Shown here in pieces: positions 12,389-25,547 of a stretch of DNA of 64,000 bases. The stretch is from the NCBI GenBank assembly GCA_027625915.1, contig JANTQA010000012.1, positions 16,020,501 through 16,084,500 of the forward strand. Reading direction: 5' to 3'. Each line of letters opens with the position of its first letter. The stretch's first letter is position 1. The translations under genes were made by a program, and so were the position numbers. Under the pieces are notes generated by a model. The model had not been told where the DNA came from and made no database searches. It worked only from the letters and a program-made list of their open reading frames with translations. The DNA is from Anaeramoeba flamelloides. Lineage: Eukaryota > Metamonada > Anaeramoebidae.

Positions 12389-15141
12389 CTACCTTGAATT
12401 AAGAACATCCAAAATCACAGCCACAATATTTTTGGTTAATTTAATTTAATTTGATAATTGAACATGAATGTTCATTTGGGAAGTTAGTTTTTTAGTTGTT
12501 GTAATTTCTTTTTTTCTTTTTGATCTCTTTTGCTTTAAACCTTTGATATTGTTTACCTTTTCGTTTTTCTTTTCAAGTTGCCTATACTTTCGTATTTCGG
12601 TATCTAAATTATTAACAAGTAATCACTTCATTTAATCTTTTTATTTTGTAACTATTCTTCCCAATATAAAGAAAATCCAGCCAGGGGAAAAATGATAAAA
12701 AATAAATTTTTACCGTAATTACTATATCATTAAACACAATAATTTAAAATTAAAAATCAAAAATAAAAGTCGATTTTACATAATTTAATGAACTCCTGTT
12801 TATATATATATATATATATATATCGAACACAAATTTAAAAGGATAAAAACAACAATAGTGATAATATAATTATTCCTAACTATGAATTAATTTTAAATCT
12901 TTTAACAAAATAAACTAATTAATTTCTTTTTCTTATTCTTCCTTTTCTTTTTCTTAAATAGTTATACAACGTGGGCAGTTTTAAAAACCAATAAAATCAC
13001 CGAAAAAAGTATCAAAAAGGTTTGGAAACTTGATTTACAAGAGCGTTTTTCTGAATTTCCTATTCTCAAAGATGAAGTGTTTAAAGAATTCATTGCAGTT
13101 CAACAACTTGACCTTCGAAATAATAAAGGATTATTTAAAAAACCAAATTTAGAAGTAATTGGTAAAATGAGAGTACTTCGTAGTTTATTAATAGATTTAC
13201 CACAACGAATTGGAATTAACAAAATTCTTGATCTTGTTTCAAAGACAATGCCAAATTTAGTGTTTATTAATGGAATTGAAATTAGAGAGATGGCTAAATT
13301 TAATTTTGCAAAAGAAAGAAATATATCTTTACTTTTTGATAGTGTTTTTAAACATAATCAAACATATTCTTATCAAGCAGATAATAAATTAACTCACAAC
13401 TTATGGTGTAAATTTATCTTTTCCATTTTTTATTTTTTATTTTTCTTATTAAAAATTTTGTTTATTTTTCTCATTATCTCATTATTCTCTTTAATTTTTT
13501 CATTTATTTTATTTTTTTTAAAAATTCAAAAATCTTGATTAAACTTCTTTTAAAAAAGATGTATTGGATGAGCTTGGAACTTCTTTTACTCATAATGATA
13601 ATCCAAATTTTAGAATTATTCCCTTTATATACTTGCCAAAAATGTTTACTTGCTCAATTACCTGGCCAGTTTCAAATGTTAAGGTTGATGATGTTTGTAC
13701 AAGAAATTTTATTGAGGGTACAAAAGAGGAATATTTACAAAAAGCTAAAAAGGCATTTGTTTATGATCTTTTAGAAGAAGAAGAAAAAAAAGAATATATT
13801 AAAGAAATTAAACTTAAATACCAAAAATATCTTAAGGGTCTTTCTGGAATTAAAAACAAAGAAATCAAAAATGAAAACGAAAAAAATGAAAAAGAAAATG
13901 AAAATGAAAATGAAAATGAAAAAGGAAATGAAAATGAAAATGAAAAAGAAAATGAAAATGAAAAAGAAATTAAAATCAATAATGAAAAGGAAACGGAAAA
14001 GAAAAAGGAAAAGAAAAAGGAAATGGAAAAAGAAAAGAAAAAGAAAACAGCAATCAAGCCAAAATTTAAAATTTTTACAAACTGGGATTTGATTAAAAGC
14101 TCTGTTACAAGAAAAGAATTCACCTTTGGTGATTTTAACAAATTCAAAAATATAAAAGATAAAAAAACAAAGGAAAAAATGATTTATTGGAATCATAAGC
14201 AAATCAACAAAGAGGAATTTAAAAAAATAATTAAAAATGAAAAGCAATCAAATATATATGTTAACCAATACAAGGGTGAGCAATCATTAACAGTTAAAGA
14301 TTTGTTAATTGAAACAATGAAAAATTATTTTGGAAAAAAATATACCGAAATGATTCCTGAAAGTTATGTCTTATCGAGCCAGGAAATCGAATTGTTTTTA
14401 GGAAATTATTTGGAAAGGGAAGACAATAAACAAGACAATTTTTGGATTATGAAGCCATGGAATTTAACACGTGGTATGGAAATTACAGTTACCAAATCTT
14501 TAAAGCATATCATTAGAACGGTCGAAGAATCAAGGCCAAGAATTGTATCCAAATACATCTCGAATCCTGTATTATTTCAAAGAAGGAAATTCGATCTGAG
14601 GTTTATCACAATGATTAGAAAAATTGAGCCCGAAACGGAATGCTTTGTCTACTCAGAATTTTGGCCTAGGTTTTCGAATAAAGAATTCGCTCTTGAATTA
14701 CTTGACGATTACCAAAGACACTTCACAGTCATGAATTATTCAGAGTCTTTTAAATTGAAGAATGTATCATTTACTGACTTTATTAAGCAATTTGAATTGG
14801 AATATGGTTTGGAAGAGGGACAATTTAATTCAAAGTTACTTCCCAAGATTTACAATTTGATAAAGCAATCAGTAATTGCTTCACGCGAAAATGCCAAAAA
14901 GGGTAAAAGAGGTTTGGTCGATGGCCCCTATAGAGCAATATACGGTTATGATATAATGCTTAGATGGGATGAGAAATACAATGGCAGACAATCCAACGTA
15001 ATTGATTATATTAAGCCAGTGTTACTTGAAGTCAATTTTACTCCGGACTGTCATAGAGCAGTTGTCCAAAACCCTGATTTTTTCAACCACATCTTTGGAA
15101 ATTTATTCCTAAATGAAGAAACCCATTGTGTTCGTATTTAA
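9943..15141 (+). CDS. TTLL12: Tubulin tyrosine ligase-like protein 12
   Basis: Four exons (9943-10017, 10153-10841, 12962-13407, 13559-15141) join in frame to about 930 residues. Exon 1 is tiny; its EFVKNHQHQLKTADFPESLW aligns with the start of animal TTLL12, which fixes the ATG. Exon 2 gives the SET-like start (KDVFDSGKFFELA, CFVVDHFW), a coiled-coil segment and an LRR-like stretch. Exon 3 continues the LRR-like region. Exon 4 holds a Lys/Glu/Asn run (residues ~505-567) and the TTL domain: MKPWNLTRGMEITVTKSL, SKYISNPVLF, FDLRFITMIR, and LLEVNFTPDC, in which Glu894 and Asn896 match the usual Mg-binding pair. TTLL12 family members act on or regulate tubulin and histone marks, and animal TTLL12 is thought to be weakly or not catalytic, so activity here is uncertain. 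Intron 2 is unusually long (2.1 kb) and holds a relic. Confidence 0.95.
11805..12257 (+). pseudogene. Unidentified protein-coding relic in TTLL12 intron 2
   Basis: A protein-like frame runs from about 11805 to 12035 (for example ETNVLELKFD and LTLFYKNFLHFSWLNF) with a couple of interruptions. A second open block, 12123-12257, reads NTLDILLVNFYEGEF and GFHDGYSWKGHI. Each block is flanked by AG and GT splice-like dinucleotides (11931-12023 and 12123-12257). Both lengths are multiples of three and both fit the phase between TTLL12 exons 2 and 3. A diverged copy of the second block and its 3' flank lies at about 15430-15960. I do not recognise the protein. TTLL12 family alignment favours skipping both blocks (FTKN joined to YTTWA), so a broken fragment of another gene or element is more likely than true exons. 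Confidence 0.4.
12347..12386 (+). repeat. Poly(A) run of 40
   Basis: An uninterrupted run of 40 A bases in TTLL12 intron 2, about 90 bases after the end of the open block. A shorter A run holds the same relative place in the diverged copy at about 15580-15612. It could be a poly(A) tail of a retroposed copy or a simple expansion; the sequence does not decide. Confidence 0.7.
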
Positions 15142-15306
15142 ATCGTTTGTGGTGTGTTTTTTTTTTTTTTTTTTTTTTTTTAGATAAACAAGAAAAAGTA
15201 AATTTATTTAATAATCATTACTTTAATGAAAACTTTACAATTTTATAAAAAATGATCAAGTTTTTTTTTATTCTTTTTTATTACAACTATAAAAATAAAA
15301 TATACT

Positions 15307-15343
<37 letters not shown>

Positions 15344-15344
15344 T

Positions 15345-15960
15345 AATGTAAAAATAAACCCCAATTCAAACTTTTTAACACACCAAAATTCAATTTTTGA
15401 AAAAAAAAATCTTATATGCTTTTATTCATAGAAGAAGTGTAAATTACACTGTAAATGACCTTTTAAATAAATTAACTCAAAGGTAGTTTAAGTGTAAAAT
15501 CATAGATTTCATGATTGTTATTCATGGAAAAGACACACCCAAATTATTTTGATGTTTAAAAAGCAAAAAATTGAAAAGAAAAAAAAAAAAAGGAAAAAAA
15601 AAAAAAAAAAAACATTATTTACAAAAATAAGAAAAAATATTCAAAAACTAAAACAAAAACTTCAATACTGGTTATTAGACCAACTGTAAAATCACAATAC
15701 CGATACTTACAAAACACACATTAAAAAAATTCACTTCTTTTTCCTGATTTTTCTTTTTCAAATAGAGTTTACAAGAGGAGTACATTGTAATTTGTAACTC
15801 CAATTATTTTTTTGTTATTCTTTTTTATGATATATTAATTGGTATAGTTTGGGTGGTAATTTGTGATCTCTACTTTTGTCAGCAAGGGAAAAATGAAATT
15901 ACAGTAAATATTTTTTACCATTTATTTTACCAAAAAAACAGTAAGAAATAAAAAAAGAAT
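15345..15960. repeat. Diverged duplicate of TTLL12 intron segment plus repeat end
   Basis: Positions 15430-15960 resemble 12100-12730: both carry a block with GGTTATTCATGGAAA or its variant (GATTGTTATTCATGGAAAAG), an A run, and a GGGAAAAATGA word. The copy is no longer open. The first 50 bases (15345-15400, AATAAACCCCAATTCAAAC) are the inverted end of the repeat at 19755-20262. The segment lies just after the TTLL12 stop, in the 15142-16892 gap, which otherwise holds long T runs at 15161-15181 and 15311-15340 and no gene. Confidence 0.55.
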
Positions 15961-16892
15961 CTTTTTTTGGATTTGTAAAACTTTCCAAAAATAGAAATCG
16001 TCAGTTCTCCCCAAAAAGAAGTATGTGATGTAAAGAAAGACTGCGTACTATGTGATCTACTTTATTTGTCGTACAATTTTTATCGTTTGTATTCTAAGAT
16101 TTTTAGTAGTTAGTAATTCTTAATGGGTGTGTTACTGAGACAATTCAAAAAGGTCAATGAGATGTAAAATTAATCCAAATAGGGTTTAAATGGCATTTAG
16201 TTACTATTCTTAAAAACACTTACTTTGATTTGTTTTTCTCAAATAACTAGTAAATTTGAAAGTAAAATGAGAGATTTTATTTCAAGGATTATTAATATTG
16301 ATTCAGTTTTGTTTTAATTTTGAAGTGTTTTATTATTTCATCAGTTATACTAGCGTTTTTAGTGAATTTCAAGGTCTAATTTATTTAATTGAAAAAAAGT
16401 AAAAAAAAACCATTCCCATAACATTTTGATTAAACTAAACTGAAAAGATAATTGGTTGATTTTTTGCAAGACTTTCCATTCCAAAAGTTTAGAAGTTGGT
16501 AACGATCTCTTATGTTTGAGGTTTGTTAAAAAAAAATCACTGATCTTAAATATGTGTCCAGAACAAGAAAGCAAAAGTACGGTGAAAATTTTCAACCTCA
16601 ACATTTTTTGAAAATATTTTACTTAAAAAAAAAATTTCTCATTTTTACCAGCTTTCACGATTAAGTGTCTTAAAAAAACTTCTTAAGATCTTCTCAAGTG
16701 TTTGAGTTTTGTTTTAATTTTTTATTTCTCAGTTTTTCTGAACTTGTAACAACAAAAAATTGGAATTTGTCCTTGGGTTTTTCTGTTAAAAAACAATAAA
16801 ACTCAAATAAAGTGTCTTTATCTTTTCTAGTGAAATTTACAATCAAGATTATTTCATTTTTTTTTCTTCTTACTTTTTTTTTTTTATTTGAG

Positions 16893-19800
16893 ATGTTACA
16901 AGTATTAATTGAATGCTCCACATCAAATAATTTCCCATGTTCCACAAGTGTTCTTGGAAACATTATTTTGATGTTACTTTTTGGGATTGTTATTACATAC
17001 GGTTCAAAAATTCTTGCTGATGGTAGCGATCTTCTTACAGAAGTTATCAACCCAGGTAATTGTTTTGTTTGTTAAATACAAATTCTTTTCCTTTTGACCC
17101 TAAAACAAATTTTAATTCCCTTACAATGGTTTTTTTTTTTCTTTTTTTCAACTTCGAATATTATTTTAATAACTTTTAGGTTTGGTTGGTGGTACACTTC
17201 TTCCAGTTTTAGGTGCATTACCTGATTCTATTATTATCTTTGTTGCCTGTCTGGGTGGTACTAAATCAGAAGTCCAAAAACAAGTTTCTGTTGGTGTTGG
17301 GTATAATTTTCTCTCATTATAAATTTCCCTTTTCTTGAAAATAATTTTTTTTTTTTTAACTTTTTTTTCAATTTTATGTTAAACCTTTTACTAATTTGCT
17401 TATATTTTTTATCTTCTTGTAATTTTTTTCTGAATTTTCCAAAAATGTTAAAAATAGTACTCTTGCTGGTTCAACCATCATGCTTTTAACAATCTCTTAT
17501 TTCCTTTCCATTTTGGTTGGTCGTTGGTAAACATTGTTATTTTATATTTTTTTTTTTTTTTTTGTCACTTTTGTCTTTAATTTTTTTTCCTGTTTTTTGA
17601 TTTTTTATTTTACTTGTTTAATTTGCTTTTAAAGTGATCTTGACAAAAATGGAAATGCTAAAGAGAATGAGTGTAATGGATTTAGTCTCACAAAGCAAGG
17701 AATTACAACAAACAAGTAATTATTTTTTTTCTGATTTCTCAAATGATTAAATTTTCTTTGTTTTTTTTTTGATTTTTTTTTAGATTTGAATGGTGATTTT
17801 TTTTTTTAAATCCCCCTTTCTTTGATTTTATTTTGATGAAAAAAACAAAAACAAAAACAACAAAAACTGTTTCCATTTCTTTTTTTGATCAATCCTTTCG
17901 ATATTTCACAAATATAAGGTTTAGTAAAGTAGTAAATATCACTAACCTGATGGACTACACTACGTAATGAAACCAAACTAAAGAGTGGTATAGCTTTGAA
18001 ATTTTTGATAGAAGAAATACCTTTGCAACTTTTCTTTTCGGTTTTGCAAAGAGAAATCGAACACACCCATTTAGTCTTCCTAATAAAATCACAAAACATT
18101 CCCTTCAAAATAAAAAAATCTAAACTAATAATTCAATATAAACAGTGATTGCCCAACAAATGCCAAAATCATGATGCTACTTTCACTTGTATATTTAATT
18201 ATCCAAGGTCCCGCCTTTGCATACTTATCCTTACCAGAAGCCAAGGCCCAAAAGAAAGAAAAGGACTTTGCCCTTGCCGGATTTGTTGTATCTTTACTCT
18301 GCCTTATCGGATACTGTGTCTGGCAAGTCTTAAACACTTCTGCACAAGAAAAAAAATTCGAGCAAATCCATGAAAAGCACAAGCTCCAACAAGTCATCAA
18401 CATGATGATTGCAACCGCACAAAGATTCGAACAAGAAAGATTAGATAAAGAAGAAAGACAACAAAACGAAGAAGACGAAGAAACACCACTCGTCGATCCA
18501 GAAGTCCAAAAGAAAAAAGATCTTGCAAACATGACAAACAGATTCAACAAATGGAAACAAAAAGCTGAAGCAATGCAAGAAGAAGAAGACAACGACTACG
18601 ACAAGGGATCCTTAACAGAAATTAAAGTCACAGAAGAAGATCAAGACGAAGAAGAAAAAAACTGGACACCAAAACAAATTTGGACACGTGCCTCTCTTTT
18701 AATGTTAGTTGGTATTGTTATTGTTTCCTTCTTTTCAGATCCTCTTGTTACATCCATTGAAGGGTTTGCAAATGCTATCAAAATCTCTCCTTTCTTTGTC
18801 AGTTTTGTTATTTCACCTTTTGCTTCAAACTCTTCAGAACTTATTGCTTCTCTTATGTTTTGTGCTAAAAAAAAGAAAACAAACATTTCAATGGCCATTT
18901 CAGCTCTTTATGGTGCAGGTATGTTAATTTACCTTTTTTTTTTTTTTTTGAATTTTTAATTTTTATTTTTCTTTTCAATTTGGAATTTTTTCAATTAGAA
19001 AACAAAAAAAATTAATGCTAGTTTGTTGAAAAAAGAGTGTCCAAAAAAGTTCCTAAAAATATCGAAAAAATAGGAAACAAACTTCAGTCAACCTATTATC
19101 ATGGGGATTATTAGAAAATTTACTTGATCACACATTTTTCAAATGGATTTAATATTTTTTTTTTTTAAAAACAAAAAAAAAAAAAGAAAGAAATCATACA
19201 AATATAGGAAATAATAACTTTTGCTTAATTTGGAATCCTCCAAAAGTTATGTTATTTTCAGAATAAACAAAAAACAATTTATTATAATAAACAAAAAAGA
19301 GAAATAGTAACACTATGATTGGTGCTTAAATTTGTTAACTATTCACAATATAGTTTTTTTTTTTTTTTTTTACATTTTTTTCATAAACTAAACGAAAAAA
19401 TGGTAACGTTTTATGAAACAAAAGTCCTAAATATTTGCAAAAATGATAATAGACATTTATAATGTGAATATAGGCAATTACTAAATAATGACCTTAAATA
19501 TTTAAAAGGCCCAAGATATTTAACAAAAAAATAATTTTCATTTACTTTTGATCTCAAATCTTTTCATTTTTATTTACAATCTTGAATTAAAAAATGATGG
19601 GAATAAAAGATAACTAAACTTGGTTTCTAAAATAGGGGAACAAAAAAATTCATATTGAATATCAAATAATAATTACTAAAGATTTATCTTTTCTCTGTTA
19701 TATTTCCAGGATTGAAATATATATAAACTAAAATTCAAAATTTTCCACACAGCTAAAACGTTTCAAACAATCACAACATACAATTTCATTGAAATTGGAG

Positions 19801-21009
19801 ATAATTTTGATTTTTGTAAAATATGAAAATCATTTTTTCATCTTTTAGTTTTTGTTTTCATTTCATTGTTTGAATTACGTAATTTGCTTCGTTGGATCGA
19901 AATTTTTTTCAACCATTGATATTAGGTTAAAGTTGAGTTGTACGTAATGGAAGAACTCAAATTAAATTAGTTGGTATTATCTAACCATTTGATCGATCAA
20001 TATTCCTAATAGAATTTAAACAAATTTACTAATGTATTTTTTTGTTTTGCTCTCTCCAAAATTTTTAACACACCCATGATTTATTTGTATTGATAATTAT
20101 TTATTTATTGTTTTGTGAGTATTGTAATTTATAAACAAGTGTTAACATTTCAATTCGTGAATGGTTCTAATTTGGTAAATCTTCTTGAATTGATTAAATA
20201 AGTTTTTTTTTTTCACAAATCGAATTTTGGTGTGTTAAAAATTTTGAATTGGGGTTTATTTGTGGATAAAAATAATAAATATTCATAACCTCTTTTTTAA
20301 CATATAATAAAACTCAAAAAAATTGAATAAAATAAACCCAAATTTAAAATATTTCTCATTGCTGTGTTTATTCATTCTTTGAATTTGAACGTACCAATCC
20401 AGTCACTTCAAAATTCTAAATTGAAGAGATAAAGTGTTTTTAACAATACATTCTTAATAATAAATCATAAAATCAATAAAAATAAAAAATTTTAAATACA
20501 TGGAAATATTTAGCATCTTTTTAAAACAAAATTATTATCACAAAAATAAGATCTATTTTTTTTTTGGTTTTTTATATTTTTTTAAAATTTCTATGATGTA
20601 AAAACTTCCTTATTAACGAATTTTTAATGTATTTGTAATGTTTTGAAAATTTACTAATTTTCTTAATTCACTCTATAACTTTATATTTTGTTTTTTTTTT
20701 CCCTGTATTAAAATAATAATCTAATAATAAAAATAATAAATAATAATAATAACAATGCTCTTATTAATAATAGCCTCAATGAATGCAACAATGTGTCTCT
20801 CCGTATTTTTAATTATGATTTATATCAGAAAATTAGCTTGGGAATATTCTGCTGAAATTCTCTCAATTTTAGTTGTTACAATTGCAGTAGGTATAATTGG
20901 CCTGAAGAAAACAATTAAAGTTTGGGTTGGATTTCTTTTCCTCTTCTTCTATTTCTTTGCTATCGCTTTTGTAGCATTTTTAGAAAGTTCTGTTGTTGGA
21001 TGGAGATAA
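16893..21009 (+). CDS. NCL/NCX-type cation/Ca2+ exchanger
   Basis: A membrane antiporter of the CaCA superfamily, predicted to move Ca2+ against another cation across a cell or organelle membrane. Six exons (16893-17055, 17180-17300, 17458-17526, 17635-17715, 18146-18918, 20774-21009) join in phase to about 480 residues. The first half has GSKILADGSDLL, the alpha-1 region GALPDSIIIF, and LAGSTIMLL, close to plant NCL proteins. A charged, Glu-rich cytosolic loop spans residues ~212-316. The second half has the alpha-2 region SPFASNSSELIASLMF and four or more helices. I see no EF-hand in the loop, although plant NCL proteins have them there. The first in-frame ATG is used, but a hydrophobic stretch encoded just upstream (from about 16831) resembles a signal peptide, so an extra 5' exon may exist. 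Intron 5 (1855 bp) carries a dispersed repeat. Confidence 0.93.
19755..20262. repeat. ~500-bp dispersed repeat in exchanger intron 5
   Basis: This stretch matches 62930-63425 in the same orientation over about 500 bp, with many scattered substitutions. Shared words include TTTTGAATTGGGGTTTATT at the 3' end, TTAACATTTCAATT, and TTGATAATTATTTATT. The terminal ~45 bp also occur inverted at 15345-15400. No open frame is shared. It is an old interspersed element of unknown class; the terminal motif may define one end. Confidence 0.7.
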
Positions 21010-24000
21010 ATATCCAATTTAAAGATTTGAAATTTTTTAATATTTTTTTTTATTTTTTTTAATTATTTGAAAAAAAAATTTTCAAAATCTCTTTTTAATA
21101 ATATTACTTTAAAGAATTAAATTTAATTCTTCTTTAAATTTTTTTTTTTTAATTGAATATTTTTATTATTGCTTTTTTCTTTTATTTTTTTTGGTAAATT
21201 TCTTTTATTTTTTTAAGAAAAAGGAATTTATAAATACTACTTAATAATAAAAATTAAATGATCAAGATCTGAGATATGCAATCACAAATTTATTTTTTAA
21301 TTCATTTTGATTTTTTTTGTTTTTCATCTTTTTTTTTTTTTCTTGAAATCACAAAAAGAAATCCAAAAAAGTAATTTATAACACTCTGAATTCGATCAAA
21401 TTCAAAAAATCAATTAAAAGACGTTATATTTTGAAAAAAAGTTGTAAAAAAAGATCATAAAATGATTTTATCATTTTGCTTTTAGGTTGGCATTTTTAAT
21501 TAAAAGGTATTCCGTAAAAAGTGGGGCATTTTTTAAACATTTTATAAAAAATCATAATTGTAAGTGGAGGTATTGATCAATTGACATTACCAAATTAAGT
21601 TTAATATTAATACTTATTGAATCAATGACTAAGGTGTATATTTCAAAATATGTTCGTTGAAATATTTCCAAAAAAATGATAAAAAAAAAAAAAATTTTTT
21701 GGGGAAAACAATACATTACCAATCTCATTAAAAAACTGGAAATATGGGAAGGGTAAAATGATTTATCAAACAATAAAATACATTTAGAGGTTTTTTATTC
21801 TATTGTAAAATTTGCAGAGATTAAAGAAGTTAATAAAATTATTTTTTCAATCAAAGTTGGAAATAATATATAACAATTTTGACACCTATAATAAAATATT
21901 AGATAAAAGTGAGAAAAGGGAATTTAATATATTTTATTTATTTAAGAACATACTAAGAAACAAATTGAATTATTACAAAGAATCAATAAATGAGTGTTAT
22001 TGATTTTTTATATTTAAATAATTTTATAACAATTGAGTTTAATAAAGATATATTTTAAAATAAATATTCCACAATTTTTTGGAAATATCTAAAGTAAACA
22101 ATTTTATTTTTAGATTTAATAATATCTTTCTAATTTCATTTTTTAAATTTAGTGATAATTTTATATTTTTAAAATATTTGGATACTAAGTCTTATATAAA
22201 TATTTTGTAACCGCCCCTTTTTTTTACCCAAAAAATGTTTGACATCACAGAAAGAAAAAATAAAAAAAAACTTTAATTAAAATACAAACAACTAAATCAA
22301 GAAAATATGATACATTTTTATTTTATTTTGAAGTGAGATATCAATTTCCTCTTAGAGTCGTTATTCTTTTGTATTTTAGAATTAAAATGATAATTTATTA
22401 AAATTTCAGTTTATTTCATAAAATGAAAAAACCACTGTTAGGATTTCTTGAATTTACCGCTTTTTTTGGAAAATCAAATATTTTCACTCTATTCTTTTGA
22501 ATTAAAATGAAAAAAACCATTATATTTTCCAGAATTGAAAACAATAGAGGAAAACCAATTTTTTTTCTCCATTCTTTTTGAATTCTGGAGAATCTACTCA
22601 CTTGGCAACACGACTATAATTTGTTAATTTTTGTTCGAAATAAACAATAATGTATCATAATTTTCTAGATCCATAACCAATAATAAGATAAATAATGAGT
22701 CTTTATTTGTAATAATATCAAGATTATTATTCTTTAATTGCTTATTATTTTTGTTTATTTAAATTAATTCCTTAATCCAATTTTTTCGATTTTTCCCATA
22801 TTGTGGGCAGTTCCAAAAAAAAATGATCGATATCTTCATCTGTATCTAGATTTGAATGATTATTTAGATAAGTTACTTGGTTTTGTTTTTAATGTATTTT
22901 TATCATAAACATATGAATATCTGGTTAGATACTTTGTGAAATTTCTTAATTTTGAAATGGAACTTTAGCCTACCCATTTTAGAATTTTTTTTGTGATTAG
23001 ATTTTTTTTAATTTTAGAAATCAAGAAATAAGTTAAAAAAAATATCTTTTTATTTTGAAACTAAAAAAAAATTTAGTTAACCTTTCCAGAATTTAAAAGA
23101 ATAGAGAAAAATCTTAGATTTTTACTCATTTCTTTTGAATTCTGGAAAACCTAGGCACCTGAAGGCACTCTACTACACTCCATGAAACCATTGTTTATTT
23201 ATTTTTTCCTATAAATAATAATTTGTAAATATTCTTGACCTTTAAACCCACCGATATTAATTAATAACAAATGTTATCTTGGAACCTTTATTTTTCGAAG
23301 AAATATTAAATAACAATAATAAAATTTATTGGCTATTATGTGAAAACTTTGAAAAAAATTCACTAATAATTAATTTATTTTTAAAAGTAATATCCACTGT
23401 CTTGGTTGATCTTAACAGTTTCAGTTTCTTATCTCTTAAAATATAAAACTTCAATTTGCATTAAAGAAAAGCAATGTTGACATTTTTTTCTTCACAACAC
23501 AACAAGGAAAATTTTTTCAAAAAAAAATCTCTACATTTTGTATTTTTGAAATACACTCATATAATAAACATTATTATACATAACAATTTTCAATAAGGTT
23601 TACAACTTTAATAGATATTAATAGGAATTGAAAAAAAAATGAAATTTTTCAGTTATATTTTTTTCATTTTTAATTGTAAAATTTTATGAATTTTTTAATT
23701 GACTTAGTAGAGAGATATTTTTCAAGTATTTTTTTAATAGTCTAAAAGGTAACATATTTTTCAATTTAAAAATAGCACAAAATATTTCAATCATAAGATA
23801 TTGCTAAATTAAATTGAAAATCTGATTTTTTTTCTGTTCTTGGAATATTTTTTATCATTTTATTTTTTTCCATATTTGAGTTTTTATCTACGTTCCCGGT
23901 TGTTTTCTGCAAATTGCTTTAACATATATTCTTTTTTCAATCTTAATCTTCAATCAAAAATTAATTCATTTCAACTTTTTCCAATAAAAAAATACCCTGA

Positions 24001-24169
24001 AAATAGGTTTTTTTTCAAAAGTTGGTATTTTTGAAAAGAGGGGTATTCAGATTTTCATGAGTTTAAAAGATATCCTTTGTTTATTACATAAAATTATGAT
24101 AACTTTATAAAAATAATTTATAAAAGAAATTTAACTGAAATCCTAGGTATAGTTTTGGCTAAATTTAAT
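21010..24169. other. Intergenic stretch with degenerate palindromic repeats
   Basis: No gene seen. Two members of the GAGTGCC palindromic family lie here: about 22405-22615 (two back-to-back hairpins with CCACTGTTAGGATTTCTTGA) and 23080-23190 (hairpin with CCAGAATTTAAAAGAATAGA and its near complement, followed by CACCTGAAGGCACTCTACTA). The rest is low-complexity A/T sequence. Confidence 0.5.
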
Positions 24170-25468
24170 TTTAGGTATTTAAATTTTCATTGTAGTGAAG
24201 TATAAATTGAAAAAAATTGAATTTTTAAATATTGGATCTCTGGGCGAATTACTCATCGTTCCAAAATCAAAATAATCTGAAATATTGATTTTTTAAGTTT
24301 AGAGCTCTGTATCTCCTCTAGTTTAGAAGTTATTCTCAATTTTCGATTTTTTGTCAAAAGAATTTTTCATTTTTCAAAAAGGTACGTTTTTACACAAAAA
24401 TAATTTTTTTTTGGTATTTTTAAGATCATCTTACTAGGGTAATTTTTGATCAAAAATATGATTTTGGTGAAAAAAATTGAAAATATTAAGGTTTAATAAA
24501 ATATTTTTTTTTTGAAAATTTTTTTTACTATTCTTTTGATTTTCTCATTTTTGATTTACTCAAATATAATATTTATAATATATTTTAAACTACAATAGTT
24601 ATAAAAATTTTAATTTTGAAATTTTTTTTTAGATTAAAAAAAATTTTTTTATTTTTTTTTCACTTTTCTCCAAGTTATTTATAAAAATATATAAGTTATG
24701 GTGAATATTAGTTGATAAAATGAAATATAAAAATACTTTTGACACAGACAAAAAATTTTTTTCAAAAATTTTTTATTTTGATTTTTTATGAAGTTTTCAA
24801 ATTTAAACTTTATGAGGGTAAGTGTTTTCGAAAATATTTAGAATTTAAAATGGGTGTTTTTGACTTTTTTCAAAATTGAAAATTTTAAAAAATGTGTATA
24901 AAAAAATTTTTTTCAAAATATTTTTTAATGTACTAAAAATTGGTCACTTTGAAAAAAATATTTTTTTTTAAACATCTAAAAAAAATGATTTTTATTTTTA
25001 TTTTCACTGAAAAAACTTGTTTAAAAAAATTTATTTTTTTAATAGGAAAACTCTAGTAAAATTTCATTTTTTTCTAATTCATTATGATAAAAAATTCACA
25101 TTACTAATATTTTGAAAAAAATTATTTGACCACATCTTATTTTATCTAAATATTCATTTTTTTAAAATTTTGATAGTGTTATCATTAGAAAATATAAAAA
25201 AAATTCAAAAAAAAATAAAATAAATTTTTGCAAGGGGTTTCCTATTTAAATGATTTTTTTCAAAAAAAACATTTTTTTTTATTTAAATTTTTTTCAATTC
25301 AATTTTAAATTTGTTAATTTTTTTATAATGGAAAAAAAAAATTTTTTTTAATAGTAAAAAACTTAGAGTTTTTTTTTTCAAAAAAAAATATATATTAGAA
25401 AAATTACTCAATTAAAAATTCAATTTCATTATCTTCAGAATTTTATAATTTTAAAATATCCAATAATT

Positions 25469-25547
25469 ACTCATTATCTCAGCGGTAGAGCACCGAGTTC
25501 TCAAAATTTGAAAAGTGATTAACCTGAGTTGGATTCCCGGAAAGATA
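25469..25547 (+). pseudogene. tRNA-like segment, left palindrome arm
   Basis: TATCTCAGCGGTAGAGC is a good D-arm/A-box (CTC pairs with GAG). 36 bases later, GAGTTGGATTCCCGG is a degenerate T-arm/B-box. Between them, CCGAGTTCTCAA could be an anticodon stem-loop with CTC after a U33-like T, but its 3' stem strand is missing and the spacing is too long. The acceptor arms barely pair. It is best read as a tRNA pseudogene or the tRNA-derived head of an old SINE, not a functional tRNA. Confidence 0.55.

Noticed and set aside
13761-14247. Phe-rich antisense frames opposite TTLL12
   Set aside because: They are the complement of the Lys/Glu/Asn codon run of the real gene and carry no protein signal of their own.
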